Of a stretch of 54,271 nucleotides of DNA, positions 1-8,932 are shown piece by piece (the first letter of the stretch is position 1; each line of letters starts with the position of its first letter). Location: the NCBI GenBank assembly GCA_013387205.1, contig WARV01000012.1, forward strand, positions 1 through 54,271, written 5' to 3'. The stretch is from Patescibacteria group bacterium. Its GTDB lineage: Bacteria; Patescibacteriota; Doudnabacteria; UBA920. Both the position numbers and the translations under genes were made by a program. The notes beneath the pieces are model-generated. The model saw only the letters and a list, made by a program, of their open reading frames with translations, made no database searches and was not told where the DNA came from.

Positions 1-632
1 AACGAACTGCCGAACAGCTGCTCGTTGATTTTGTTTATTTCCAGCTGCTTGCGTTTTATGCGCGTGGTAAAAACATAAGTCACCAGAAAAAACAGTGGAA
101 CGAACCCGAACAGGGCCAAACCCATGCGCCACGATTTCACGAACACGATAATGAATACCGCGGTTATGGAAAAAGCATTCTGGAATATCTTGTCGAAAAT
201 CACGGAAAATAAATTTGTCACGTCATCGCGCGCTTTGGAAATCTTCCTGAACACTTCCCCGCTCTTAAACCTGCTATGGAAACTCATGGGCAGAGATATA
301 AGATGGGAATAAGAATGCTCCATTACCCTTATGCCTATCCTGTCCGCAACTGTCTGGACATAATACTGCTGAAAATTCTTAAAAGTCCTTGCCGCAAAAG
401 CCACCGCTATCCACCCTAAGACAACGGCCGTCAGTTCTTTAAAGAAAACCTGCTCGGTAGGAAATCTTTGCAAATTGTGTGATTGCCTTAAAAAATCATC
501 TAAGATTTTAGCAAAGAAAAAAGGCTCAGCCAATGAAAACGACTGGCTTAAAACTACAAAAACAAAAATAAGGGAAATTTTGCCTTTCTCCCCTTTCCAA
601 AACTGGGATAAAAATTTGAGATATTTAAACAT
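1..632 (-). CDS. ABC exporter, N-terminal transmembrane part (cut by window edge)
   Basis: The minus strand reads open from an ATG at 632 to the left edge, giving about 210 residues without a stop. The protein starts MFKYLKFLSQFWKGEKGKIS and holds hydrophobic helices followed by a PMSFHSRFKSGEVFRKIS segment, which is the typical cytoplasmic loop of type-1 ABC exporters (MsbA/LmrA family) where a helix contacts the nucleotide-binding domain. The ATPase half lies outside the window. Such proteins flip lipids or export drugs or peptides across the inner membrane; the substrate cannot be told from this part. There is no clear Shine-Dalgarno before the start. It lies downstream of the MgtE-type gene on the same strand but is separated by a long hairpin array and a terminator, so it is probably its own unit. 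Confidence 0.8.
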   Translation of the reverse strand, partial: MFKYLKFLSQFWKGEKGKISLIFVFVVLSQSFSLAEPFFFAKILDDFLRQSHNLQRFPTEQVFFKELTAVVLGWIAVAFAARTFKNFQQYYVQTVADRIGIRVMEHSYSHLISLPMSFHSRFKSGEVFRKISKARDDVTNLFSVIFDKIFQNAFSITAVFIIVFVKSWRMGLALFGFVPLFFLVTYVFTTRIKRKQLEINKINEQLFGSS

Positions 633-760
633 GATACTAAATATATGATACTAATATGCTAATTTGAATACTAATGATACTAATAATACCAATGATATAT
701 AAAGGATAATCTTCTTTAGAGAATTAGTATTATTAGCATCATTAGCATGCTTTCGTATAT
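633..760. repeat. AT-rich TACTAAT tandem and inverted repeat array
   Basis: The gap between two minus-strand genes is filled by repeated ATACTAATG-like units on the left and their inverse (ATTAGTATTATTAGCATCAT) on the right. The two arms match at about 24 of 28 positions around a loop of roughly 30 bases. Related arrays lie at 34.5 kb and 40.0 kb. Function unknown; it could act as a long transcript-end hairpin. Confidence 0.6.
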
Positions 761-774
761 TGGCATCTCTTATT

Positions 775-800
775 AAAAAACACCCGGAATACCAGGTGTT
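775..800 (-). terminator. Rho-independent terminator after MgtE-type gene
   Basis: On the minus strand AACACC and GGTGTT pair around a short loop and are followed by six T residues. It sits about 33 bases after the stop codon of the MgtE-type gene. Confidence 0.7.
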
Positions 801-832
801 AGTATTATACTAGACGATAGAGATAAAGAAAA

Positions 833-2098
833 CTATTCCAAAACCTTGTGCTTTAACATAATAATATCGCGGAACGACACGACCCCGAGCAATTTTTCAT
901 TTTTGTCAGTGACAGGCAAAGCACGGTGCCCATACCTCATAAACATGCCAATCGCTTCTTTTAACGTGCTATCCGGCATCAAACTGACAATAGATGTCGA
1001 CATGACATCCGAAAGCTTGGCGCTGTCATCTGCCATCAATAGCTCCTTCAGCCCTATTATGCCAATAAGCTTGCTGTTTTTGTCGGTAATATAAACATAT
1101 GCGATAACATCTTTGCCTTTGGCTAGTTTCGGGTAATTATCCTGCACCTCCCCGACTGTTTTTTCCGGATCCATATTAAGAATATCCATGGTAGCATAGT
1201 TGATAATCTTCTGCTCCTGCTGTTCCATGATTGATTCGACTTTCTTCCTGTTTTCAGGATCCAGCAGCTTAAGCAAGGCTTCCGATTCCGAACTCGGCAA
1301 AACCGACAAAACGTCCGCTGCCTGCCCAGGTGTCATCTCGTTTATAAGCTGCCCCGCGCGTTCAATTTTCAGCGAAGCCACCAAAGACCTTTGCACGTTC
1401 GGATCAATTTCTTCCAAAATATCCGACGCCTGTTCCGTATCAAGCTCGCTAAACAGCGCCATGCGCTGGTCGTGGTCCAACTCTTCCAAAATGTCCGCCA
1501 AATCCATTGGAGGAATATCTTCCAGTCTTTCTTTTAATACTTTCAATTTAACATCGCCTTTAAAACTGCCGATATCAGTCGGTAAATGCTGGATATAGGA
1601 CCAGGGGATAATATCCTTGTTATTCCTGTATCCGGGATAAATCATTTCGGCCAACCATTTCAACCCCATTCTCCGAAACAGCCCAAACTTGCTGATATCC
1701 ACGTCACTGACAAACAGCTTACTGTCTTTATGCACCATCATAACGTCATAAACCACTTCTACGTCATTGTCTTCTATATCCAAAACCTTCTTGTCCAAAA
1801 CATGGTCCTTAAGGAAAATTTCCCTGCTTGCCAGTTCGCGCTCGTAATTTTTAAATTCCCCGATATCGACTATTATTTTCCCGGCATTCATGTATTCGAC
1901 TTTTTCAAAAGGAATTAGCAGGGATGGATAACCAAACGGCCTGCTGACAAAGAGGCTTTGCACTTCGGGAAATTTATCATGGTCAATAATAACAATATCG
2001 GTCAGCCTGCCGATTTTTTTGCCGCGGCAAAAAACTTTTACCCCGAGAATTTGGGTAAGAAAATAAACATCCCGGAACTGCGGCTTGTTTTTGTCCAT
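833..2098 (-). CDS. Soluble MgtE N-domain protein with PRC barrel and two CBS domains
   Basis: This 421-aa protein has three parts: an N-terminal PRC-barrel-like region (about residues 10-85), an MgtE intracellular N domain made of short helical repeats (about 180-290, with DLADILEELDHDQRMALFSE and DPNVQRSLVASL), and a pair of CBS domains at the C-terminus (about 300-421). The membrane channel domain of true MgtE is absent and no hydrophobic helix is seen, so it should be cytosolic. In MgtE the N and CBS domains bind Mg2+ and gate the pore; here the same sensor is free-standing. It is the last gene of a unit with a small membrane protein and an Nramp-like carrier, so a role in sensing Mg2+ and gating or regulating that carrier is likely, though this is an inference. 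The ATG start lies 4 bases after the stop of the preceding gene. Confidence 0.85.
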   Translation of the reverse strand: MDKNKPQFRDVYFLTQILGVKVFCRGKKIGRLTDIVIIDHDKFPEVQSLFVSRPFGYPSLLIPFEKVEYMNAGKIIVDIGEFKNYERELASREIFLKDHVLDKKVLDIEDNDVEVVYDVMMVHKDSKLFVSDVDISKFGLFRRMGLKWLAEMIYPGYRNNKDIIPWSYIQHLPTDIGSFKGDVKLKVLKERLEDIPPMDLADILEELDHDQRMALFSELDTEQASDILEEIDPNVQRSLVASLKIERAGQLINEMTPGQAADVLSVLPSSESEALLKLLDPENRKKVESIMEQQEQKIINYATMDILNMDPEKTVGEVQDNYPKLAKGKDVIAYVYITDKNSKLIGIIGLKELLMADDSAKLSDVMSTSIVSLMPDSTLKEAIGMFMRYGHRALPVTDKNEKLLGVVSFRDIIMLKHKVLE

Positions 2099-2102
2099 AA
2101 AT

Positions 2103-2315
2103 TTACTGGTGAATTAATGTGATGAATTTATAAACCAAGATTATTACCAGAAGCAATAGATAAATCCTGAGCAACAAAAGCGCCAGCCTGACAAATGGGG
2201 TTGTTTTTAGCCTGGGGACCGAATATTTCCTGTTTAATTCGGCGATTACTTCAAATCTTTCCTTTAAAATTTTACCTACCCGGCTGTTCGCGATTTTTTT
2301 AAAAAGATATGACAT
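2103..2315 (-). CDS. Small single-pass membrane protein
   Basis: This 70-aa protein has a basic N-terminal half and one strongly hydrophobic helix near the C-terminus (FVRLALLLLRIYLLLLVIIL). I do not recognise its family. It sits between the Nramp-like carrier (29 bases upstream) and the MgtE-type sensor (4 bases downstream) on the same strand, which suggests it is cotranscribed and may be an accessory subunit of the carrier or an anchor for the sensor. Confidence 0.6.
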   Translation of the reverse strand: MSYLFKKIANSRVGKILKERFEVIAELNRKYSVPRLKTTPFVRLALLLLRIYLLLLVIILVYKFITLIHQ

Positions 2316-2344
2316 GGCTTATAAATTATTTTGTATGGAAACGG

Positions 2345-3610
2345 CTATTTGAACAAATTCGGAAACAAAGCGCTTATCCCAAAAAGGGTTGATAAAATAA
2401 TTATCACGACCACGATTGCAATATTAATAACGTTCTGGGCAATGGTATTCTTGTAATCCCCCATCGTATCCTTGTCGTTAAGCAATAAAATTAAAAATAC
2501 CAAAGCAGCCGGCAATAAAGTTACGGCAATTACTTGCACAAACAGGGTGATAAGCACCAAAGGGGCGCCGGGGATTAATACCACTATCCCTGCAGTAATT
2601 AAAGTGAAAAAGTAGCTGGCATAAAACCACGGGGCTTCTTTTACTTTTTTATTCAGGGAGTGCGCCCAGCCGAACACCTCGCCGAAAGCCCATGAACTGG
2701 CCAGGGAGATGCAAATCGCGCCCAGGAAACCGGCATCGAAAAGCCCGATAGCTAAAAGTGTCCCCACATATTTGTTTATTCCCATTATGGTACGCGCTGC
2801 CTGGTCCGCGCTTTGAATATCCACTCCAGGCAGAAGCGTTCCGGTTACCACAATAACGAATAGCGCAACCAAGACGGTCAGTATGGAACCGACAGCGGTA
2901 TCAACCTTGCCCCAAGGAATATCTTTTTCCTGCATGCCTTTATCCACGACAGAGCTTTGCTGGAAAAAAACCATCCACGGGGCTATGGTGGTACCAATAT
3001 TAGCCATCAAAAAAAAGAACATCTGCCCGTTAAAGCCGCCGGGAAAAGACGGCTTTAGCCCTTTGACAATATCACCAACCTGGGGATGCACCAAAAACGC
3101 GGCAGGAATATATACCACGTTTAAAGCCGCAAATAGAAAAGCGATTTTCTCCCAAGTCCAATACCTGCCCTGCAAAACCATTGCCCCCATGATAACGCAA
3201 ACGACAATCACCGTAACTACCGGCGGCACATGGAAAATGCTCAAAGCGGCGGTCATTCCGATAAATTCGGTAATCAAGGTCAGCCAGTCGGAAAGTATGA
3301 GATCCAACAGAGAAAACCAGCCCCAAAAAGAGCCAAACGCGTCAAAAATCGCTTCGGCATGGCCGCGCTTGGTCACGGCCCCAAGCCGCACTGTCATTTC
3401 CTGCACAAAATAAGCCACGGGCCCGAGTATAACCAAAAACCAAATTAAGTTGTAACCGTATTTTGCTCCAGTTGCGGCATAAGTGGTAATACCACCCGCG
3501 TCGTTGTCAGCTACCATAACCAAAAGCCCCGGACCTGAAATTATAAAAAATAATTGTATGGCTTTAATTGTCCTGCGGTATTTATAAAAAAGTTTCGCCC
3601 AAAAACTCAT
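2345..3610 (-). CDS. Nramp-related carrier, probably Mg2+ selective
   Basis: A 421-aa protein with 11 or so membrane helices and the Nramp (SLC11) fold. The helix-1 region reads SGPGLLVMVADNDAGGITT; compared with the canonical metal-site motif DPGN it has DAGG (residues 37-40), keeping the Asp but losing the Asn. In helix 6 the canonical MPH is replaced by APW (residues 210-212), so the Met sulfur ligand that favours Mn2+/Fe2+ is gone. Loss of these two ligands is what marks Nramp-related magnesium transporters (NRMT, first shown in Clostridium acetobutylicum). The neighbours agree: an MgtE-type sensor downstream and an MgtA-type ATPase upstream. A good sigma70 promoter and a foldable leader precede it. 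The ATG start follows the leader with no strong Shine-Dalgarno. Confidence 0.85.
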   Translation of the reverse strand: MSFWAKLFYKYRRTIKAIQLFFIISGPGLLVMVADNDAGGITTYAATGAKYGYNLIWFLVILGPVAYFVQEMTVRLGAVTKRGHAEAIFDAFGSFWGWFSLLDLILSDWLTLITEFIGMTAALSIFHVPPVVTVIVVCVIMGAMVLQGRYWTWEKIAFLFAALNVVYIPAAFLVHPQVGDIVKGLKPSFPGGFNGQMFFFLMANIGTTIAPWMVFFQQSSVVDKGMQEKDIPWGKVDTAVGSILTVLVALFVIVVTGTLLPGVDIQSADQAARTIMGINKYVGTLLAIGLFDAGFLGAICISLASSWAFGEVFGWAHSLNKKVKEAPWFYASYFFTLITAGIVVLIPGAPLVLITLFVQVIAVTLLPAALVFLILLLNDKDTMGDYKNTIAQNVINIAIVVVIIILSTLFGISALFPNLFK

Positions 3611-3650
3611 AAAACTACTTCTAGGTTAAAATCGATTTTGCACAATTTAA

Positions 3651-3739
3651 ATCCAGCACATTCTTTGTTTGCTGTGATTTAATATCACTTAAAAAATATT
3701 TTTGCGCTGCCGGGTCGGCTATTTATATTTGCGCTGGAT
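3651..3739 (-). ncRNA. Candidate structured leader (riboswitch-like) of Nramp-like gene
   Basis: The predicted transcript starts near 3739. Its first bases ATCCAGCGCA can pair with TGTGCTGGAT just before the gene (10 bp with one G-U), closing a domain of about 90 nt. Inside are two more hairpins, GCCG-ACC-CGGC and GTGAT-ATTAA-ATCAC, giving a three-way junction. I do not see the conserved cores of the M-box or yybP-ykoY metal riboswitches. Metal sensing is an inference from the gene it precedes. Confidence 0.4.
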
Positions 3740-3745
3740 ATTAAT

Positions 3746-3774
3746 ATTATATCATTTATCAGCAAAAATATCAA
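3746..3774 (-). promoter_or_regulatory. Sigma70 promoter of Nramp-like operon
   Basis: On the minus strand TTGATA (3774-3769) and TATAAT (3751-3746) are separated by 17 bases. The expected start of transcription coincides with the first strand of the closing stem of the leader. Confidence 0.7.
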
Positions 3775-3799
3775 TTATCTGCAATGGATATATTTAAAA

Positions 3800-6373
3800 T
3801 TATTCGTAACCATATTTCTTAATAAACCATTCCTTAGCAAACTGGACCATGAGCAGATAGCAAACCATCATAGCTGCCAAAATCGCGTAATAAAACGGCG
3901 GAGGGGCTACAAGGCCAAAAACCTTGGCCAGCGGAGTGTAAGGAACCACAAATGCGGCGGTCAGCACCAAAAATGTATTAATTACCAAATATTTCCCCGG
4001 CCGGCTTTCCAAAAACGGGATTTTCCTGGTCCTTATGACATAAATAACCAAAGTCTGGCTGAGCAAACTTTCCAAAAACCATCCGGTATGGAACAGGGCT
4101 TGGTTATTAAAACCCAAAAACACCCACCACATCACCCCGAAAGTCAAAAAATCAAACAAGGAACTAATAGGCCCTATAAGTACCATGAATTTTTTTACAA
4201 GGCCAATGTTCCAGGGCTTGGGCGATTGCAAATACCCTTCGTCTACATTATCGGTAGGCAAAGCCAATTGCGATAAATCGTAAAGGAAATTATTCAGCAA
4301 TATCTGTATTGGCAGCATCGGCAAGAACGGCAAAAACAGGCTGGCGCCGGTCATGGAAAACATGTTGCCAAAATTGGAACTGCTGCCCATACGGACATAT
4401 TTCAGGATATTGCCAAAAACTTTCCGGCCCTCAAGCACCCCGTCATAAAGCACAACCAGGCTTTTTTTGAGCAAAATTATATTTGCGGATTCCCTGGCGA
4501 TATCAACGGCATTATTCACCGATATGCTGACATCGGCCGCTTTCAAAGCCGGCGAATCGTTTATCCCGTCGCCCAAAAAACCGACCACATGCCCGTTGCC
4601 GTGCAGCATCCTAATAACCCTCTCTTTCTGCAAAGGCAGCATACGGGAGAACACTGTTACCTTTTCTACGAGTTTTTTTAACTCTTCGTCGGACATCTGT
4701 TCGACTTTTTCCCCGGTCAGCATCCCTTCTACGTTCAAGCCGATATCTTTGCAAATTTTTTCCGTGACCAGTTCATTGTCCCCTGTCAAAACTTTTATTT
4801 TAATCCCCACCTTTTCCAAAGATTCCAGTGCCTGTTTTGCCGTAGGCTTAGGCGGATCCAAAAAGGCTAAAAACCCTTTTAGTACCAGATCATTTTCATC
4901 AGCCGGCTCAAAAACCTTTTTTTCCGCGGCAAATTTTTTATAAGCCACTGCCAAAACCCTGAAACCCTGCTGGCTTAAAGCATGGTAAGCCTGGCTGGCC
5001 GATTTGTAAGCACAATCGTCAAAAACTTCCTCAGTACCATCTTTTTGGAACCTAGAGCATCTTTTGAAAATCTCTTCCGGCGCACCCTTAACGGCCATCA
5101 TTAAATTTTTCCCAGGGCTCTCCACCACCACTGACATAATCCTCCTGGTAAAATCAAAAGGAATCTCGTCAACTTTTTTATAATTAAGCAGGTGGTTATG
5201 TTCGTGCTTTAATACCGCCTGGTCAAGCAGGCTTTTTAAACCTGTCTGGTAAAAGCTGTTTAAAAACCCAAGTTCCAGCACCTCGCTGCTGTCTTTTTGG
5301 GAAACATCGCAATACTTTTCCAGCACTACCTGGTCCATGGTTAATGTGCCGGTTTTGTCCGTACACAAAATATCCATGGCCCCGAAATTCTGGATGGCAT
5401 CCAGCCTTTTGACCACGACTTTTTTCTTGGACATCAAAAGCGCACCCTTGGATAAATTGATAGTTACCAGCATGGGCAAGGTTTCGGGCGCAAGCCCTAC
5501 AGCCACGGCCAGCGCGAATAAAACGCTCTCAAAAAAGCTATGTTTGGTAATGACATTAATCGCTAAAATTATTATTACCATCGCCAAAATAGCCTTGATC
5601 ATCATCCAGGTAAAATCCTTTATCCCCTTGTCAAAAGACGTTTCGACATTAACCCCTAAAAGCTCTTTGGAAATTTTTCCGAATTCCGTATACACGCCGG
5701 TATGGATAACCACCCCTTCCCCGGTGCCGCTGACCACTGACGAACCCATAAAAGCCATATTGCAGAGCTCAATAAAATTTCCCGTTTTATTAATATCGCA
5801 CTGCGAAAATTTTTCCACGGGCATGGATTCACCGGTCAATGCCGACTGGCTGACAAACAAATCTTTACAGGAAATAAGGCGGATATCCGCGGGAACGACA
5901 TCTCCGGCCGACAGATTAATAACATCGCCGGGCACCAAATCCTTCATATTCTTTTCCTTGAGCCTACCGTCCCTAAGCACCGCGACAGTTGTCCTGACTA
6001 AGGCGTTTAAATCTTCCACGGCCTTTTCCGCCTTGTGTTCCTGGTAAAAAGACAGCAAGGCGCTCATAAAAGCCATCGCGTAAACGATTATCGCGCTGAA
6101 TTTTTCCCCGAAAAAGAGCGAGAAGGTCCCTATAAAAAGCAATAATATGATTAACGGATTGGTAAAACGGGATGCGATTTCGTGGATTAAAATTCTTTTC
6201 TTTTTTTTCGCCAGCTCATTCTTGCCGAATTCCATCACCCGCTTAACGCCTTCCGCTTCCGGCAATCCCTTCTGGGACGTTTTCAATTCCGCAAAGATCG
6301 CCTCAAGAGGAGACAAGGCATAATTAAAATTCCAGTTTTGGGGCTTATGGTTTGTGATGTTTTTCAAATGCAT
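3800..6373 (-). CDS. mgtA: Mg2+-importing P-type ATPase (P3B, MgtA family)
   Basis: An 857-aa P-type ATPase, close to the 898 aa of E. coli MgtA. It shows the actuator motif LTGES (about 179-183), the phosphorylation motif DKTGTLT with Asp339, the hinge motif GDGINDSPAL, and the MgtA-specific membrane motifs NNFLYDLSQ with PTDNVD and the SQTLVIYVIRTRKIPF stretch. It imports Mg2+ at the cost of ATP. It ends 190 bases before the Nramp-like gene on the same strand, but a separate promoter lies between them, so the two are probably separate units under one physiological theme. A perfect 15-bp palindrome lies just upstream of the ATG. Confidence 0.93.
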   Translation of the reverse strand: MHLKNITNHKPQNWNFNYALSPLEAIFAELKTSQKGLPEAEGVKRVMEFGKNELAKKKKRILIHEIASRFTNPLIILLLFIGTFSLFFGEKFSAIIVYAMAFMSALLSFYQEHKAEKAVEDLNALVRTTVAVLRDGRLKEKNMKDLVPGDVINLSAGDVVPADIRLISCKDLFVSQSALTGESMPVEKFSQCDINKTGNFIELCNMAFMGSSVVSGTGEGVVIHTGVYTEFGKISKELLGVNVETSFDKGIKDFTWMMIKAILAMVIIILAINVITKHSFFESVLFALAVAVGLAPETLPMLVTINLSKGALLMSKKKVVVKRLDAIQNFGAMDILCTDKTGTLTMDQVVLEKYCDVSQKDSSEVLELGFLNSFYQTGLKSLLDQAVLKHEHNHLLNYKKVDEIPFDFTRRIMSVVVESPGKNLMMAVKGAPEEIFKRCSRFQKDGTEEVFDDCAYKSASQAYHALSQQGFRVLAVAYKKFAAEKKVFEPADENDLVLKGFLAFLDPPKPTAKQALESLEKVGIKIKVLTGDNELVTEKICKDIGLNVEGMLTGEKVEQMSDEELKKLVEKVTVFSRMLPLQKERVIRMLHGNGHVVGFLGDGINDSPALKAADVSISVNNAVDIARESANIILLKKSLVVLYDGVLEGRKVFGNILKYVRMGSSSNFGNMFSMTGASLFLPFLPMLPIQILLNNFLYDLSQLALPTDNVDEGYLQSPKPWNIGLVKKFMVLIGPISSLFDFLTFGVMWWVFLGFNNQALFHTGWFLESLLSQTLVIYVIRTRKIPFLESRPGKYLVINTFLVLTAAFVVPYTPLAKVFGLVAPPPFYYAILAAMMVCYLLMVQFAKEWFIKKYGYE

Positions 6374-6407
6374 TTTTGTTTTTTTTGAAATTTAGGTATT
6401 TGGAGTG

Positions 6408-6443
6408 TTTGAATAACTTGAGTCCAGACTCAAGTTATTCAAA
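6408..6443. terminator. Perfect palindrome between holin-like gene and mgtA
   Basis: TTGAATAACTTGAGT pairs perfectly with ACTCAAGTTATTCAA around a 4-base loop. It follows the stop of the holin-like gene on the minus strand and lies 36 bases before the mgtA start. There is no proper T tract, so it may be a terminator, an operator for mgtA, or a leader hairpin. Confidence 0.5.
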
Positions 6444-6447
6444 AGAC

Positions 6448-6792
6448 TTATCTTGCCAGCCCGTTAAGCACCAACTTGCTAATTAATGAAAACACTGTTA
6501 CTACCAGTGCTCCAAAAAAAGCCGCTGAAAAACTGCTTACTGAAAAACCTTTCACGAAAGTTGCCAGTTGGAACATAAGCGCATTAATCACCAGCAAAAA
6601 AATCCCAAAAGTCAAAATGGACAGCGGGAAAGTGATGATTTTCAAAAACAAGCCCAGAGTGACGTTTAAGAAAGCCAGCACCAAAGCCACAATAAGCGCT
6701 GTGCCAAAACTCGCTACCCTTATCCCCGGCACAATTCTTGCTGCGAGCAAGACCGCAAGGGCGTTGATAATAAGGTTTAAAATTATTCCCAT
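6448..6792 (-). CDS. Phage-holin-family (YvlD-like) membrane protein
   Basis: A 114-aa protein with four hydrophobic helices and glycine-rich turns (INALAVLLAARIVPG, LNVTLGLFLKIITFPLSIL). Length and pattern fit the PF04020/YvlD family of small four-helix proteins called holin-like. Despite the name these are common chromosomal proteins linked to envelope stress in Firmicutes; no phage genes are nearby. The ATG at 6792 is the natural start. It is divergent from the pilin gene at 6865. Confidence 0.8.
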   Translation of the reverse strand: MGIILNLIINALAVLLAARIVPGIRVASFGTALIVALVLAFLNVTLGLFLKIITFPLSILTFGIFLLVINALMFQLATFVKGFSVSSFSAAFFGALVVTVFSLISKLVLNGLAR

Positions 6793-6864
6793 AAATTTGA
6801 AGTTAATTATCTATATTTAATAATTTTAATCATTTGACTGTTTTTCCGTCTTTTAAATTATCAT

Positions 6865-7266
6865 ATGTTAAAAATAAGAGGGAAATATAAAGTTATATGC
6901 GTGGCGGTCTTAGTGGTATTTTTTATCCTTTTACCGCTGGCTTTTTCCTATGCCCTGACAGCCAACATCCCCTGCCCGCCAGGAATTGCATGCCCTGGCA
7001 CCAGCGGCACTGGCATTAACAGTGTAAACGATTTTATCGCCACCGTGATAAATTGGCTGATAGGAATTTCTTTCGGTATTGCCGTACTGTTCCTGATAAT
7101 CGGCGGATTCAGATATATAGTGTCCGGCGGTGATGTGGAAAGCGCGGAAGCAGCCAAGAACACCATCATTAATGCCATCATCGGTATTATAATTATAATC
7201 TTATCATACGTGATAATTAATGCCGTAGTAAACCTGCTAACCAGGCCTTCAGGCACCGGGCCTTAA
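6865..7266 (+). CDS. TrbC/VirB2-like pilin-family membrane protein
   Basis: A 133-aa protein with a signal-peptide-like N-terminal helix, a short Pro/Cys/Gly linker (CPPGIACPGTSGTG), and two hydrophobic helices split by a polar loop YIVSGGDVESAEAAKN. The loop and helix pattern is that of the TrbC/VirB2 pilin-like proteins that are abundant in Patescibacteria. They are thought to be membrane or surface filament subunits. No other conjugation genes are present here. The ATG is preceded at a short distance by TTGACT and an AT-rich -10, so the mRNA may be nearly leaderless. Confidence 0.75.
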   Translation: MLKIRGKYKVICVAVLVVFFILLPLAFSYALTANIPCPPGIACPGTSGTGINSVNDFIATVINWLIGISFGIAVLFLIIGGFRYIVSGGDVESAEAAKNTIINAIIGIIIIILSYVIINAVVNLLTRPSGTGP

Positions 7267-7423
7267 GTATCTAGCCGTTTGGTAAGATATTGACCAAGAC
7301 CAAACAGGCAAACCCTAATTTAATGAAACCATATTTTTTTAATTTTGGCAAAAGCTAATTCCAGATAGAAACAAAACATTTTTTCTAGCGTTATAATGTG
7401 TATAAAAATTAATTTGAAACAAT

Positions 7424-8932
7424 ATGCAAAAGAAAAATACTTTGGCTTTTGCTGCTTTGATGGCTATTGGGCTATTAGGCTTAACAATGTCACCATCCGC
7501 TTTAGCTGCAACAGTCACCACTCCCGCCACTTCTTCTGTCTCATCTGATAGTTACAGTGGCAGCTCAGTGTCCTTGCCGGCAATTGTTGTTACTGAAACA
7601 GCAGCCGGTGATATTCCTGCCGGCACATTAATTTTAGGTTTACCAGCAGGATTTATTTTTGATACCGCGTCTGCGGCAAATGTCAGCTATGCAGGGACAG
7701 GTTTGGCCGGATCGGCCAATGTCTTGTTTCCAGACAACACCCACGCAAGCGTAAATGTTACTGCCAGTTCAACTTCAACAGGAAGTTTGACAATTGGCTC
7801 GAGCGTTCCGCTTAAGGTTAAAGTTTCTGCTGGCGCGCCGGTTGCCGCGCCCGGCAATATTACTTTAAGCGCGGGAACAATTATTAGCCTCACCACTACT
7901 TCAAGCTTTGGCACTTTAACCCAAGTGCCGGGTGCGGCCACAAAACTTTCCTTTTCTGTCCAGCCTCCGGCAACAGTTGGCGTAAATACCGCTTTTGCAG
8001 CCTCAGTAAGCGCGCAAGACCAATTTGGCAATGTACTAACCTCTGATAGCGGCCGTGCAATAAGCATTACTGCTATCATGGCAACCGGTACAGCTACCCC
8101 GGCATCTTTGGGCGGCATGACTTCGGTCAATACCTCTTCAGGAATTTCGGCTTTCATCAGCCTCACCTATCCGCAAGCTGATACCATAAAACTGCAAGCT
8201 TCTTCAAATTCTTTACCATCAATTCAAAGCAATGCTATTGCCATAACCACAACCTCAACTTCCACTCCCCCGCTTTACCTGAAAAATGGGATGCTGGTAA
8301 AAGTAGAAGGCAAGGATACTGTTTACATGGTGGTCAACGGAAAACTCAGGCCGTTTTATTCCGCGGCGATTTTCCATGCACGCGGCAAAAAATTCCAAAA
8401 TATTTTAACACTAACCCAGGCGCAGTTCGCGCAAGTTACAGTCGGCAGCCCAATTGGCAAAGAAAAAGACCAGGACGAGAACGAGGGCGAACGAGACAGC
8501 AGCCGCATAATAATCGTCCTTCCGGCTGGTTCAACTACAACAACAAGCTCAAGCCTGGCAAGCCTAACCAATTTGCCGGAAGGGACTATTGTAAAAGTTT
8601 CCGGCAATCCGACAATCTACATTGTACAAGGCGGACAGCTCAAGCCGTTTACTTCCATGGCAATCTTTAACGCTTATAAAAAAGATTTAAATGCCCTTAA
8701 AGTGATTAGCGCTTCAGAGCTTAACACGTTAACTTTAGGCTCCCCTGCCGCTTTCCCGGACGGTACGCTTCTTAAAGGATCCGATTCCACAATTTACGTG
8801 GCGCGCGGCGGGCAGCTTTACGGAATCCCGAACATGCAGACTCTCAGTAAAAATGGATTGTCTTTAAAAAATCTGCTCAAAGTCAAAGACCAGGAAATTA
8901 AGGACATACACCACGCAGGAACGGAAGATTAA
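7424..8932 (+). CDS. Secreted surface protein with C-terminal 'G-T-x-V-K' repeats
   Basis: A 502-aa protein with a clear signal peptide (about residues 1-29, ending SALA). Residues 30-165 are Ser/Thr-rich beta sheet, residues 170-275 look like an Ig-type domain (AQDQFGNVLTSDSGR is typical of invasin or Big-like modules). The C-terminal half has three repeats of about 60 residues, each with a core like GTIVKVSGNPTIYIV followed by a GG.L..F turn; they begin near residues 284, 388 and 446. The same repeat occurs in the M23 peptidase at 47.2 kb, which suggests a shared cell-surface or wall-binding module. An acidic linker (KEKDQDENEGERD) separates repeats one and two. The stop codon touches the start of a dispersed repeat element. 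Exact function unknown. Confidence 0.8.
   Translation: MQKKNTLAFAALMAIGLLGLTMSPSALAATVTTPATSSVSSDSYSGSSVSLPAIVVTETAAGDIPAGTLILGLPAGFIFDTASAANVSYAGTGLAGSANVLFPDNTHASVNVTASSTSTGSLTIGSSVPLKVKVSAGAPVAAPGNITLSAGTIISLTTTSSFGTLTQVPGAATKLSFSVQPPATVGVNTAFAASVSAQDQFGNVLTSDSGRAISITAIMATGTATPASLGGMTSVNTSSGISAFISLTYPQADTIKLQASSNSLPSIQSNAIAITTTSTSTPPLYLKNGMLVKVEGKDTVYMVVNGKLRPFYSAAIFHARGKKFQNILTLTQAQFAQVTVGSPIGKEKDQDENEGERDSSRIIIVLPAGSTTTTSSSLASLTNLPEGTIVKVSGNPTIYIVQGGQLKPFTSMAIFNAYKKDLNALKVISASELNTLTLGSPAAFPDGTLLKGSDSTIYVARGGQLYGIPNMQTLSKNGLSLKNLLKVKDQEIKDIHHAGTED

Noticed and set aside
6448-7266. Holin-like protein plus pilin read as phage or conjugation module
   Set aside because: No other phage or conjugation genes are nearby; both families are common chromosomal genes in this lineage.
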